NCBI GenBank assembly: GCA_038380435.1 | Contig: JAWZYU010000055.1 | Span: 3,183,680-3,247,679 of the forward strand | DNA from: Ryuthela nishihirai | Lineage: Eukaryota; Arthropoda; Arachnida; Araneae; Heptathelidae | DNA length: 64,000 nt | Reading direction: 5' to 3' | In this document: positions 19,893-32,500 of the stretch, piece after piece | How the letters are laid out: each line of letters begins with the position of its first letter | Position numbering within the stretch: the stretch's first letter is position 1 | Position numbers and translations under genes: made by a program | Notes under the pieces: generated by a model | The model's input: only the letters and a program-made list of their open reading frames with translations | The model's database searches: none | Told to the model about the DNA's origin: nothing

Positions 19893-20515
19893 GTTGGGTT
19901 GTTTGACCACTGAGTGGCATTTTTTTGTACACAATGGGCTAAATGGCCAGGTTACAAGGACCCCCTGGTTACCCACTGGAACAGCTGTTGGGAGACAGAT
20001 GGTAGCCTCCCGTCAAGGCCATCCAGCGTCTTCTTTAATGAGTTGGACTGTTTTACCTCTGAGCGGCACTTTTTTGCACACCATGGGCTAAATGGCCAGG
20101 TCACATGGACCCCGAAGGCTCAGAGAAGGTTGTGGAAGGGGACCCACTGGAACAGCTGTTGGGAGACAGATGTAGCCTCCCGTCAAGGTCATCCAGCGTG
20201 TTCCCTAATGGACTGGACTGTTTTACTTCTGAGCGGCAGTTTTTTGCACACAATGCGCTAAATGGCCAGGTCACAAGGGCCCCGAAGTCTCAGAGAAGGT
20301 TGGGGGAGATGACACACTGAAACAGCTGTTGGAAGACAGATGGTAGCTGTCAAGGTCATCCAGCGTGTTCTTTAACGTGTATAGGTGTAGCTCTCCCGCA
20401 CGCGGGACTACGGCTTAACGTCCCATCCAACGGACGACGACGGTTTTGATTGCTTTTCCAAGCCTACTGACCGTGGGCAGGGCAGTTAGTTTTGCACAGT
20501 TAAACTCTCAAAATT
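19893..20515 (-). mobile_element. SINE-A with three 3' modules, diverged
   Basis: Minus-strand element. Module joints occur near 20037 (TTCTTTAATGAGTTGGACTG) and 20213 (TTCCCTAATGGACTGGACTG). They are at the same place in the element as at 8424, but the linker is different (AATGRRYTGGACTG), so this is a separate lineage. The body reaches the CCTACTGACCGTGGGCAGGG block and the tRNA head is lost. The first module has an internal deletion. Confidence 0.82.
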
Positions 20516-20517
20516 GG

Positions 20518-20903
20518 CATGGGTTGGGTTGTTTAACCTCTGAGCCGCATTTTTTGGGCACATGACGGGCTAAATGGCCAGGCCACAAGGACCAGAAGGC
20601 TCAGAGAAGGTTGGGGGAGGGGATCCACTGGATCAGCTGTTGGGAGACAGATGGTAGCCTCCCGTCAAGGCCATCCAGTGTGTTCTTTAACGTGCACAGG
20701 GTATGGCTCTCCGCACATGGGTCACGGCTTAATGTATCATCCAACGGACGGCGATCTTTACAAGCTCATCGGTGTCCCCCTACTGACCGTTGGCAGGGAT
20801 GTGAGTTCTGGGAGATAAATCTCAAAGCTGGCCCAGCTGGGATTCGAACCTGGAAATTGCAGATTACGAGACTGGCGCGCTACCGACTGAGCCACCCCCG
20901 ACC
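20518..20903 (-). mobile_element. SINE-A, full length
   Basis: Minus-strand copy from the tail (GGGTTGGGTTGTTTAACC) to the head (GAGCCACCCCCGACCA). It adjoins the multi-module copy on the left. Confidence 0.88.
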
Positions 20904-20974
20904 ATTTTTAATTTCAGGATATTAATTGAAAAAATCTCTTTCGTTATTAGAAATATTCATAAATGAATGAAAAA

Positions 20975-21030
20975 AAATCCCTCCTCAAGCAGCTGTTTGT
21001 CACAGACGCCTGGCAGTTTAATACACCTTA
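20975..21030 (-). mobile_element. SINE-B 3' fragment
   Basis: Reverse-strand 3' end of SINE-B (CCCTCCTCAAGCAGCTGTTTG, then GCCTGGCAGTTTAATACACC). The rest is missing. Confidence 0.6.
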
Positions 21031-21060
21031 GAAATGATCTGAAAGGAAAGTGACAACAAT

Positions 21061-21445
21061 GGGGGGGGGGGGGGGGGCTCAGTCGGTAGCGTGCGAGTCT
21101 CGTAATCTGTAGTTCCCAGGTTCGAGTCCCATCTGGGTCAGCGTTGAGATTTTTCTCCGCAAAGTTTCCCGGCCCACCCACGGTCAGTAGGGGACACCGA
21201 TAGGCTTGGAAAGCCGCCGTCCGTCGGATGGGACGTTAAGCCGTGGCCCCGTATGCTGGAGAGACATACCCTGTGCACGTTAAAGAACACGCTGGATGGC
21301 CTTGACGGGAGGCTACCATCTGTCTCCCAACAGCTGTTCCAATGGGTCCCCTCCACCAACTTCTCTGAGCCTTCGGGGTCCTTGTGACCTGGCCATTTAG
21401 ACCATGGTGTGCAAAAAAGTGCCGCTCAGAGGTAAAACAACCCAA
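21061..21445 (+). mobile_element. SINE-A, G-tract head
   Basis: Full-length plus-strand copy whose head starts with a run of about 17 Gs before CTCAGTCGGTAGC, like the copy at 12675. The tail is ACAACCCAACCCAACCC. Confidence 0.9.
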
Positions 21446-21660
21446 CCCAACCCAGGTTCGAGTCCCAGCTGGGTCAGCGTTGAGATTTATCTCCGCAAAG
21501 TTCCCCGCCCACGGTCAGTAGCTATTCCATTGGGCCCCCACCCAACAGCTATTCCATTGGGTCCCCTTCCCCAACCTTCTCTGAGCCTTCGGGGTCCATG
21601 TGACCTGGCCATTTAGCCCATTGTGTGCAAAATAAGTGTCTCTCAGAGGTAAGCCAACCC
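21446..21660 (+). mobile_element. SINE-A fragment with internal deletion
   Basis: Starts at the B box (AGGTTCGAGTCCCAGC). After GCCCACGGTCAGTAG it jumps directly to a duplicated GCTATTCCATTGGG segment, skipping most of the body, then continues to GTCTCTCAGAGGTAAGCC. It directly follows the previous copy. Confidence 0.8.
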
Positions 21661-21665
21661 AAAGC

Positions 21666-21762
21666 GACAACACAAATATCCATGCCTTGTCCTGGGACTC
21701 GAACCCAGGTTCCTTTTGAAAAATATTGAAGTGCGCTAACCACTTGGTCACTAGGACGGCTG
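21666..21762 (-). mobile_element. SINE-B head fragment
   Basis: Reverse-strand tRNA-like part (CTGGGACTCGAACCCAGG, then GCGCTAACCACTTGGTCAC) with a short AT-rich insertion between the arms. It is not a functional tRNA gene, because the anticodon arm is disrupted and it continues into SINE-B body sequence. Confidence 0.7.
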
Positions 21763-21807
21763 ATAAACGAATAATATTCTAATTTTTTGACCTGCATAGC
21801 CCAAAAT

Positions 21808-22005
21808 GCTGTCCCGTGGCCGAGTGGTTAGCGCGCTTGACTACTGATCAAAAGGATCAGGGTTCGAGTCCCGAATAAGGAACGGATGTTCGTGTCATTT
21901 TACTACTCAATTCGCCTCATAGACCTACTATAGCATATAAACTGTCAGGTTCCAGATCTCTGTGGCAATCAGCTGCTTGAAGGGGGTGTTTATATTTATT
22001 TTTAT
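21808..22005 (+). mobile_element. SINE-B, nearly full length
   Basis: Head GCTGTCCCGTGGCCGAGTGG, B box GGGTTCGAGTCCC, body CATATAAACTGTCAGGTTCC, 3' end CAGCTGCTTGAAGGGGGTG followed by TATTTATT. The best-preserved A box of the family is here. Confidence 0.88.
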
Positions 22006-22036
22006 AGCCTAAAATTAGTAAAAAAAAAATACCTCA

Positions 22037-22235
22037 TGCCGTCCCGTGGCCGAGTTGTTAGCGCGCTTGGCTACTGATCTACGGGACCTGGGCTCGAGCC
22101 CCGGGTAAGGCATGGATGTTCGTGTTGTTTTCTGCTGAGGTCCTGCCATCCTCTCAGATCTCCTACTGTGGCATATGAACTGACAGGCTCCTGTCAGACC
22201 ACTGTGGCAAGCAGCTGCTTGAGGGGGTATTTTTT
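22037..22235 (+). mobile_element. SINE-B, full length
   Basis: Second plus-strand SINE-B about 230 bp after the previous one. It starts ATGCCGTCCCGTGGCCGAG. The B box GGGCTCGAGCCCCGGG is palindromic. The 3' end is GCAGCTGCTTGAGGGGGTA followed by an AT-rich tail. Confidence 0.9.
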
Positions 22236-22571
22236 ATTTATAAAAAAAAATTAATTTTAAATAATTATTGTATCGTCCTTGTCGAAATCCATTTTGTTAC
22301 ACAAGCCGTGGGCATTGCAATTATAAAAAAAATTACGAAACACATGCAGATATTATTATACCTCTTTCCATAAAAAGCAAACTGGTAATTTTTAATTTTC
22401 AAAAACTTGGCTATGAATTTTTAAATACTTTGAAATATTTAAAAAAAATTGTTTCTCTTACCTGGTTCAAAAATAAATAGCTTTTAGTTAAGGTTTAGAC
22501 AAATCAAATTGCTTAAATTTTTATGCATAATTAATTTTACTCCTTTCTTCCCTCCTTTTACTCAACAGTTG
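22236..22571. other. AT-rich unique spacer
   Basis: No conserved domain or repeat is recognised. A 70-codon open frame (22268-22480) has AT-driven composition and is not supported as a gene. Confidence 0.5.
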
Positions 22572-23040
22572 CTCAGTCCTCTTGTATCAAGGTGACCTTG
22601 TCCAGTCCTTATGTATCAAGGTGACCTTGTCCAGTCCTCCTTATATATCAAGGCTACCATGTAAAGTCCTCCTTATGTATCAAGGTGACCTTGTCCAGTC
22701 CTCCTTAGGTATCAAGGTGACCTTGTCCAGTCCTCCTTATGTATCAAGGTGACCTTGTCCAGTCCTCCTTATCTATCAAGGCGATCTTGTCCAGCCTTCC
22801 TTATGTATCAAGGTGACCTTGTCCAGTCCTCCTTATCTATCAAGGCGATCTTGTCCAGTCTTCCTTATGTATCAAGGTGACATTGTCCAGTCCTCATGTA
22901 TCAGGGTGTCCTTGTCCAGTCCTGGTGCATGAAAGTGGCCTTGACCAGTCCTAGTGTATCAAGCTTTGTCCAGTCCCAGTGTATCAATGTGACCATGTCC
23001 AGTCCTGTACATCAATATCGCCTTGTACAGTCCTGGTGCC
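22572..23040. repeat. 32-bp tandem satellite (Sat32)
   Basis: About 14 copies of a unit with TATCAAGGTGACCTTGTCC then AGTCCTCCTTATG. Copies are cleanest around 22680-22880 and diverge to the right, merging without a gap into the 60-bp array at about 23040. AAGGTGACCTT within the unit is an 11-bp interrupted palindrome (AAGGTnACCTT type). Confidence 0.93.
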
Positions 23041-26000
23041 GGATTGACTCTGAAAAATTCTCATTTGGCCGGATTCACTCTCAAAAATACTCATATGTAC
23101 CGCCACACTTTCAAAAATACACATTTGGCTCGATTCACTCTCAAAAATACTCATATGTACCTAGGCACTTTCAAATATACTCATTTGGCCGGATTCACTG
23201 ACAAAAATACTCACACGTACCTATGAGGTGACCTATGACTTTAAAAATACTTTTTAAACTTTAATTTTCTATACTTTAAAAAAATACTCATTTGGCCGGA
23301 TTAACCCTCAAAAATACTCATATGTATCGCGGCACTTTCAAAAATACTCATTTGGCTGGCTTCACTCTTAAAAATACTCATATGTACCGCGGCACTTTGA
23401 AAAACACTCATTTGGCCTGATTCACTCTCAAAAATACTCATGTGCATTGCAACATTTTCAAAAAAACTCATTTGGCCGGATTCACTCTCAAAAATACTCA
23501 TATGTACCGCAGCACTTTCAAAAATACTCATTTGGCCTCATTCACTCTCAAAAATACTCATATGTATCTAGGCACTTTCAAAAATACTGATTTGACCGGA
23601 TTCACTCTCAAAAATACTCATATGTACCTAGGCACTTTCAAATATACTCATTTGGCTGGATTCACTCACAAAAATATTCATATGTACTGCTGCACTTTCA
23701 AAAATCCTCATTCGGTCGGATTCACTCTCAAAAATACTCATATGTACCGCGGCACGTTCAGAAATTCTCATTTGTCCGGATTCACTCACAAAAATACTAA
23801 TATGAACCGTAGCACTTTCAAAAATACTCATTTGGCCTGATTCACTCTCAAAAATACTCATATGTACCACAGCACTTTCAAAATTACTCATTTGGCCTGA
23901 TTCGCTCTCAAAAATAATCATATGTACTGCGACACTTTCAAAAAAACTCATTTGGCAGGATTCACTCTCAAAAATACTCATACCTAGACACTTTCAAAAA
24001 AACTCATTTGGCCGGATTCATTCTCAAAAATACTGATACCTAGACACTTTCAAATATGCTCATTTGGCCGGATTCACTGACAAAAACACTCACACGTACC
24101 TAGACACTTTAAAAATACTCATTTGACAGGATTAACTCTAGAAAATACTCATATGTATCGTGGTATTTTCAGAAATACTCATTTGGCTGGATTCACTCTA
24201 AAAAATACTCATATGTACTGCGGCACTTTCAAAAATACTCATTTGGCTGGATTCACTCTCAACAATACTCATATGTACCTAGGCATTTTCAAAAATACTC
24301 ATTTGGCCGGATTCACTCTTAAAAATACTCATATGTATCGCAGCACTTTCAGAAATACCCATTTGGCTGCATTTACTCACAAAAATACTGATATGTACCG
24401 TGGCACTTTCAAAAATACTCATTTGGCCGGATTCACTCTGAAAACTACTAATATGTACCTAGGCACTTTCAAAAATACTCATTTGGCTGGATTCAATCTC
24501 AAAAATACTCATATGTACCACAGCACTTTCAAAAATACTCATTTGGCTGGATTCAATCTCAAAAACACTCATATGTACCACAGCACTTTCAAAAATACTC
24601 ATTTGGCCGGATTCTCTCTCAAAAATTCTCATTATGTACCGCGGCACTTTCAGAAATACTCATTTGGCCGGATTCACTCACAAAAATACTAATATGAACC
24701 GTGGCACTTTCAAAAATATTCATTTGGCCGGATTCACTCACAAAAATACTAATATGAACCATGGAACTTTGAAAAATATTCATTTGGCCTGATTCACTCT
24801 CAAAAATACTCATATGTACCGCGGCACTTTCAGAAATACTCATTTGGTTCGATTCACTCTCAAAAATACTCATTGGCACTTAGGCACTTTCAAATATACT
24901 CATTTGGCTGGATTCACTGAAAAAATACTCATATGTACCACAGCACTTTCAAAAATACTCATTTGGTTGGATTCAATCTCAAAAATACTCATATGTACCG
25001 TGGCACTTTTAGAAATACTCATTTGGTCGGATTCACTCACAAAAATACTAATATGAACCGTGGAACTTTGAAAAATATTCATTTGGCCTGATTCACTCTC
25101 AAAAATACCCATATGTACCGCGGCACTTTCAGAAATACTCATTTGGCTCGATTCACTCTCAAAAATACTCATTGGTACTTAGGCACTTTCAAATACACTC
25201 ATTTGGCTGAATTCACTGAAAAAATACTCATATGTACCACAGCACTTTCAAAAATAATCATTTGGCCGGATTCTCTCTCAAAAATACTCATATGTACCGT
25301 GGCACTTTTAGAAATACTCATTTGGTCGGATTCACTCACAAAAATACTAATATGAACCGTGGAACTTTGAAAAATATTCATTTGGCCTGATTCACTCTCA
25401 AAAATACCCATATGTACCGCGGCACTTTCAGAAATACTCATTTGGCTCGATTCACTCTCAAAAATACTCATTGGTACTTAGGCACTTTCAAATATACTCA
25501 TTTGGCTGGATTCACTGAAAAAATACTCATATGTACCACGGCGCTTTCAAAAACACTCATTTGGCTGGATTAACTCACAAAAAATATAATATGTACTGCG
25601 GCACTTTGAAAAATACTCATTTGGCGTGATTCACTCTCAAAAATACTCATATGTACATAGGCTATTTCCAAAATACTTATTTGGCCGGGTTAACTCTCAA
25701 AAATACTCACATGTACCGCGGCACTTTGAAAAATACTCATTTGGCCTGATTCACTCTCAAAAATACTCATATGTATCGCGCACTTTCAAATATACTCATT
25801 TGGCCTGATTCACAACTCAAAAATACTCATATGTACCGCGACAATTTCAAAAATACTCATTTGGCTGGATTCAATCTCACAAATGCTAATATGTACCGCG
25901 GCACTTTGAAAAATACTCATTTTGCCTGATTCACTCTCAAAAATACTCATATGTATCGCGGCATTTTCAAAAATACTCATTTGGCTTGATTCACTCTCAA

Positions 26001-29000
26001 AAATACTCATATGTACAGCGGCACTTTCAGAAATACGCATTTGGCCGGATTCACTCACAAAAATACTAATATGAACCGTGGCACTTTCAAAAATATTCAT
26101 TTGGCCGGATTCACTCACAAAAATACTAATATGAACCGTGGCACTTTGAAAAATATTCATTTGGCCTGATTCACTCTCAAAAATACTCATATGTATCGCG
26201 TACTTTCAAATATACTCATTTGGCCTGATTCACAACTCAAAAATACTCATATGTATCGCGGCATTTTCAAAAATACCCATTTGGCTTGATTCACTCTCAA
26301 AAATACTCATATGTACAGCGGCACTTTCAAAAATACTCATTTGGCCTGATTCACGCTCAAAAATACTCATATGTACCGCGGCACTTTCAAAAATACTCAT
26401 TTGGCCCGATTCACTCCCAAAAATACACATATGTACCGCGGCACTTTCAAAAATACTCATTTGGCTGGATTCAATCTCAAAAATACTCATATGTACCACA
26501 ACACTTTCAAAAATACTCATTTGGCCGGATTCTCTCTCAAAAATTCTCATATGTACCGCGGCACTTTCAGAAATACTCATTTGGCCGGATTCACTCACAA
26601 AAATACTAATATGAACCGTGGAACTTTGAAAAATATTCATTTGGCCCGATTCACTCTCAAAAATACTCATATGTACCGCGGCACTTTCAGAAATACTCAT
26701 TTGGCTCGATTCACTCTCAAAAATACTCATTGGTACTTAGGCACTTTCAAATATACTCATTTGGCTGGATTCACTGAAAAAATACTCATATGTACCACAG
26801 CACTTTCAGAAATACTCATTTGGCTGGATTCAATCTCAAAAATACTCATATGTACCACAGCACTTTCAAAAATACTCATTTGGCCGGATTCTCTCTCAGA
26901 AATACTCATATGTACCGCGGCACTTTTAGAAATACTCATTTGGTCGGATTCACTCACAAAAATACTAATATGAACCGTGGAACTTTGAAAAATATTCATT
27001 TGGCCTGATTCACTCTCAAAAATACTCATATGTACCGCGGCACTTTCAGAAATACTCATTTGGCTCGATTCACTCTCAAAAATACTCATTGGTACTTAGG
27101 CACTTTCAAATATACTCATTTGGCTGGATTCACTGAAAAAATACTCATATGTACCACGGCGTTTCAAAAACACTCATTTGGCTGGATTAACTCACATAAA
27201 ATATAATATGTATTGCGGCACTTTCAAAAATACTCATTTGGCGTGATTCACTCTCAAAAATACTCATATGTACCTAGGCTATTTCCAAAATACTTATTTG
27301 GCCGGGTTAACTCTCAAAAATACTCACATGTACTGCGGCACTTTGAAAAATACTCATTTTGCCTGATTCACTCTCAAAAATACTCATATGTATCGCGGCA
27401 TTTTCAAAAATACTCATTTCGCTTGATTCACTCTCAAAAATACTCATATGTACAGCGGCACTTTCAGAAATACTCATTTGGCCGGATTCACTCACAAAAA
27501 TACTAATATGAACCGTGGCACTTTCAAAAATATTCATTTGGCCGGATTCACTCACAAAAATACTAATATGAACCGTGGCACTTTGAAAAATATTCATTTT
27601 GCCTGATTCACTCTCAAAAATACTCATATGTATCGCGGCATTTTCAAAAATACTCATTTGGCTTGATTCACTCTCAAAAATACTCATATGTACAGCGGCA
27701 CTTTCAAAAATACTCATTTGGCCTGATTCACGCCCAAAAATACACATATGTACCGCGGCACTTTCAAAAATACTCATTTGGCTGGATTCAATCTCAAAAA
27801 TACTCATATGTACCACAGCACTTTCAAAAATACTCATTTGGCCGGATTCTCTCTCAAAAATTCTCATTATGTACCGCGGCACTTTCAGAAATACTCATTT
27901 GGCCGGATTCACTCACAAAAATACTAATATGAACCGTGGCACTTTGAAAAATATTCATTTGGCCGGATTCACTCACAAAAATACTAATATGAACCGTGGC
28001 ACTTTGAAAAATATTCATTTGGCCTGATTCACTCTCAAAAATACTCATATGTATCGCGCACTTTCAAATATACTCATTTGGCCTGATTCACAACTCAAAA
28101 ATACTCATATGTATCGCGGCATTTTCAAAAATACTCATTTGGCTTGATTCACTCTCAAAAATACTCATATGTACAGCGGCACTTTCAAAAATACTCATTT
28201 GGCCTGATTCACGCTCAAAAATACTCATATGTACCGCGGCACTTTCAAAAATACTCATTTGGCACGATTCACTCCCAAAAATACACATATGTACCGCGGC
28301 ACTTTCAAAAATACTCATTTGGCTGGATGCGATCTCAAAAATACTCATATGTACCACAGCACTTTCAAAAATACTCATTTGGCCGGATTCTCTCTCAAAA
28401 ATTCTCATATGTACCGCGGCACTTTCAGAAATACTCATTTGGCCGGATTCACTCACAAAAATACTAATACGAACCGTGGCACTTTGAAAAATATTCATTT
28501 GGCCGCATTCACTCTCAAAAATACTAATATGAACTGTGGCATTTTGAAAAATATTCATTTGGCCTGATTGACTCTCAAAAATACTCATATGTACCGCGGC
28601 ACTTTCAGAAATACTCATTTTGCTCGCTTCACTCTCAAAAATACTCATTGGTACCTAGGCAATTTCAAATATAGTCATTTTGCCGGATTCACTGACAAAA
28701 ATACTCATATGTACCACGGCGCTTTCAAAAACACTCATTTGGCTGGATTAACTCAGAAAAAATATAATATGTACTGCGGCACTTTGAAAAATACTCATTT
28801 GGCGTGATTCACTCTCAAAAATACTGATATGTACCTAGGCACTTTCCAAAATATTCATTTGGCCGGGTAAACTCTGAAAAATACTCATATGTACCGCGGC
28901 ACTTTGAAAAATACTCATTTGGCCTGATTCACTCTCAAAAATACTCATATGTATCCGGGCACTTTCAAATATACTCATTTGGCCTGATTCACAACTCAAA

Positions 29001-29545
29001 AATACTCATATGTACCGCGGCACTTTCAAAAATATTCATTTGGCCTGATTCACTCTCAAAAATACTCATATGTACCGCGGCAATTTCAAAAATACTCATT
29101 TGGCTGGATTCAATCTCACAAATACTAATATGTACCGCACCACTTTGAAAAATACTCATTTGGCCTGATTCACTCTCAAAAATACTCATATGTATCGCGG
29201 CACTTTCAAAAATACTCATTTCGCTTGATTCACTCTCAAAAATACTCATACCTAGACACTTTAAAAAAAACTCATTTCGCCTGATTCACGCTCAAAAATA
29301 CTCATATGTACCGCGGCACTTACAAAAATACTCATTTGGCCGGATTCACTCTCAAAAATACACATATGTACCGTGGCACTTTCAAAAATACTCATTTGGC
29401 TGGATTCAATCTCAAAAATATTAATATGTACCGCGGCACTTTGAAAAATACTCATTTGGCCTGATTCACTCTGAAAAATACTCATATGTATCGCGGCCCT
29501 TTCAAAAATACTCATTTGGCTTGATTCACTCTCAGAAATACTCAT

Positions 29546-32500
29546 ATGTACCTAGGCACTTTCAAATATACTCATTTGGCCGGATTCACTGACAAAAATA
29601 GTCACACGAACCTAGACACTTTAAAAAATACTCATTTGTCAGGATTAACTCTCAAAAATACTCACATGTATCATGGCACTTTCAACAATACTCGTTTGAC
29701 TGGATTCAATCTCAAAAATACTCATTTGGCTGGATTCAATCTCAAAAATACTCATATGTACCACAGCTTTGAAAAATACTCATTTGGCTTGATTCACTCT
29801 CAAAATTACTCATATGTTCTGCGGCAGTTAAAAAAATACTCATTTGGCTGGATTCACTCACAAAAATACTCATATGTACCACAGCACTTTGAAAAATACT
29901 CATTTGGTTGGATTAATTCACAAAAATAATAATATGTACCGCGGCACTTTGAAAAATACTCATTTTTCTGATTCACTCTCAAAAATACTCATATGTATCG
30001 CGGAACTTTCAAATATACTCATTTGGCCTGACTAACTCTCAAAAATACTCATATGTACCGCGGCACTTCAAAAAATACTCATTTGGCCTGATTCACTCAC
30101 AAAAATACTAATATGAAACGTGGCACTTTGAAAAATATTCGTTTGGCCTGATTCACTCTCAAAAATACTGATATGTACCGCGGCACTTTCAGAAATACTC
30201 ATTTGGCTCGATTCACTCTCAAAAATACTCATATGTACCTAGACACTTTCAAATATTCGCATTTGGCCGGATTCACTGACAAAAATACTCATATGTACCA
30301 CGGCACTTTCAAAAATGCTCATTTGGTTGGATTAACTCACAAAAATACTCATATGTACCACAGCACTTTGAAAAATACTCATTTGGCCGGATTCACTGTC
30401 AAAATACTCATATGTACTGCGGCACTTTCAAAAATACTCATTTGGCCGGATTCACTCTTAAAAACACTAATAGGTATCGCGGTACTTTCAAAAATACTCA
30501 TTTGGCTGGATTCACTCACAAAAATACTGATATGTGCCGTGGCACTTTCAAAAATACTGATTTCGCCGGATTCACTCAAAAAAATACTAATATGTACCTA
30601 GGCACTTTCAAAAATACTCATTTGGCTGAATTCAATCTCAAAAATACTCATATGTACCACAGCACTTTCAAAAATACCTATTTGGCCGGATTCTCTCAAA
30701 AATACTCATATGTACCGCGGCACTTTCAAAAATACCCATTTGGCTGGATTTACTCACAAAAATACTGATATGTACCGTGGCACTTTCGAAAATACTCATT
30801 TGGCTGGATTCAATCTCAAAAATACTCATATGTACCACAGCGCTTTCAAAAATACTCATTTGGCCGGATTCTCTCTCAAAAATTCTCATATGTACCGTGG
30901 CACTTTTACAAATACTCATTTGGCCGGATTCACTCACAAAAATACTAATATGAACCGTGGCACTTTGAAAAATATTCATTTGGCCTGATTCACTCTCAAA
31001 AATACTCATATGTACCGCGGCACTTTCAGAAATACTCATTTGGCTCGATTCACTCTCAAAAATACTCATTGGTACTTAGGCACTTTCAAATATACTCATT
31101 TGGCCGGATTCACTGAAAAAATACTCATATGTACCACGGCGCTTTCAAAAACACTCATTTGGCTGGATTAACTCACAAAAAATATAATATGTACTGCGGC
31201 ACTTTGAAAAATACTCATCTGGCGTGACTCACTCTCAAAAATACTCATATGTACCTAGGCTATTTCCAAAATACTCATTTGGCCGATTTAACTCTCAAAA
31301 ATACTCACATGTACCGCAGCACTTTGAAAAATACTCATTTGGCCTGATTCACTCTCAAAAATACTCATATGTATCGCGGCACTTTCAAATATACTCATTT
31401 GGCCTGATTCACTCTCAAAAATACTCATATGAACCGTGGCACTTTCAAAAATATTCATTTGGCCGGATTCACTCACAAAAATACTAATATGAAACGTGGA
31501 ACTTTGAAAAATATTCATTTGGCCTGATTCACTCTCAAAAATACTCATATGTACCGCGGCACTTTCAGAAATACTCATTTGGCTCGATTCACTCTCAAAA
31601 ATACTCATTGGTACTTAGGCACTTTCAAATACACTCATTTGGCTGAATTCACTGAAAAAATACTCATATGTACCACAGCACTTTCAAAAATAATCATTTG
31701 GCCGGATTCTCTCTCAAAAATACTCATATGTACCGCGGCACTTTTAGAAATACTCATTTGGTCGGATTCACTCACAAAAATACTAATATGAACCGTGGAA
31801 CTTTGAAAAATATTCATTTGGCCTGTTTCACTCTCAAAAATACTCATATGTACCCCGGCACTTTCAGAAATACTCATTTGGCTCGATTCACTCTCAAAAA
31901 TACTCATTGGTACTTAGGCACTTTCAAATATACTCATTTGGCTGGATTCACTGAAAAAATACTCATATGTACCACGGCGCTTTCAAAAACACTCATTGGG
32001 CTGGATTAACTCACAAAAAATATAATATGTACTGCGGCACTTTGAAAAATACTCATTTGGCGTGATTCACTCTCAAAAATACTCATATGTACCTAGGCTA
32101 TTTCCAAAATACTTATTTGGCCGGGTTAACTTTCAAAAATACTCACATGTACCGCGGCACTTTGAAAAATACTCATTTGGCCTGATTCACTCTCAAAAAT
32201 ACTCATATGTATCGCGCACTTTCAAATATACTCATTTGGCCTGATTCACAACTCAAAAATACTCATATGTACAGCGGCAATTTCAAAAATACTCATTTGG
32301 CTGGATTCAATCTCAGAAACGCTAATATGTACCGCGGCACTTTGAAAAATACTCATTTTGCCTGATTCACTCTCAAAAATACTCATATGTATCGCGGCAT
32401 TTTCAAAAATACTCATTTGGCTTGATTCACTCTCAAAAATACTCATATGTACAGCGGCACTTTCAAAAATACTCATTTGGCCTGATTCACGCCCAAAAAT

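Noticed and set aside
22268..22480. 70-codon open frame
   Set aside because: AT-driven composition in a spacer between repeats; nothing recognisable.
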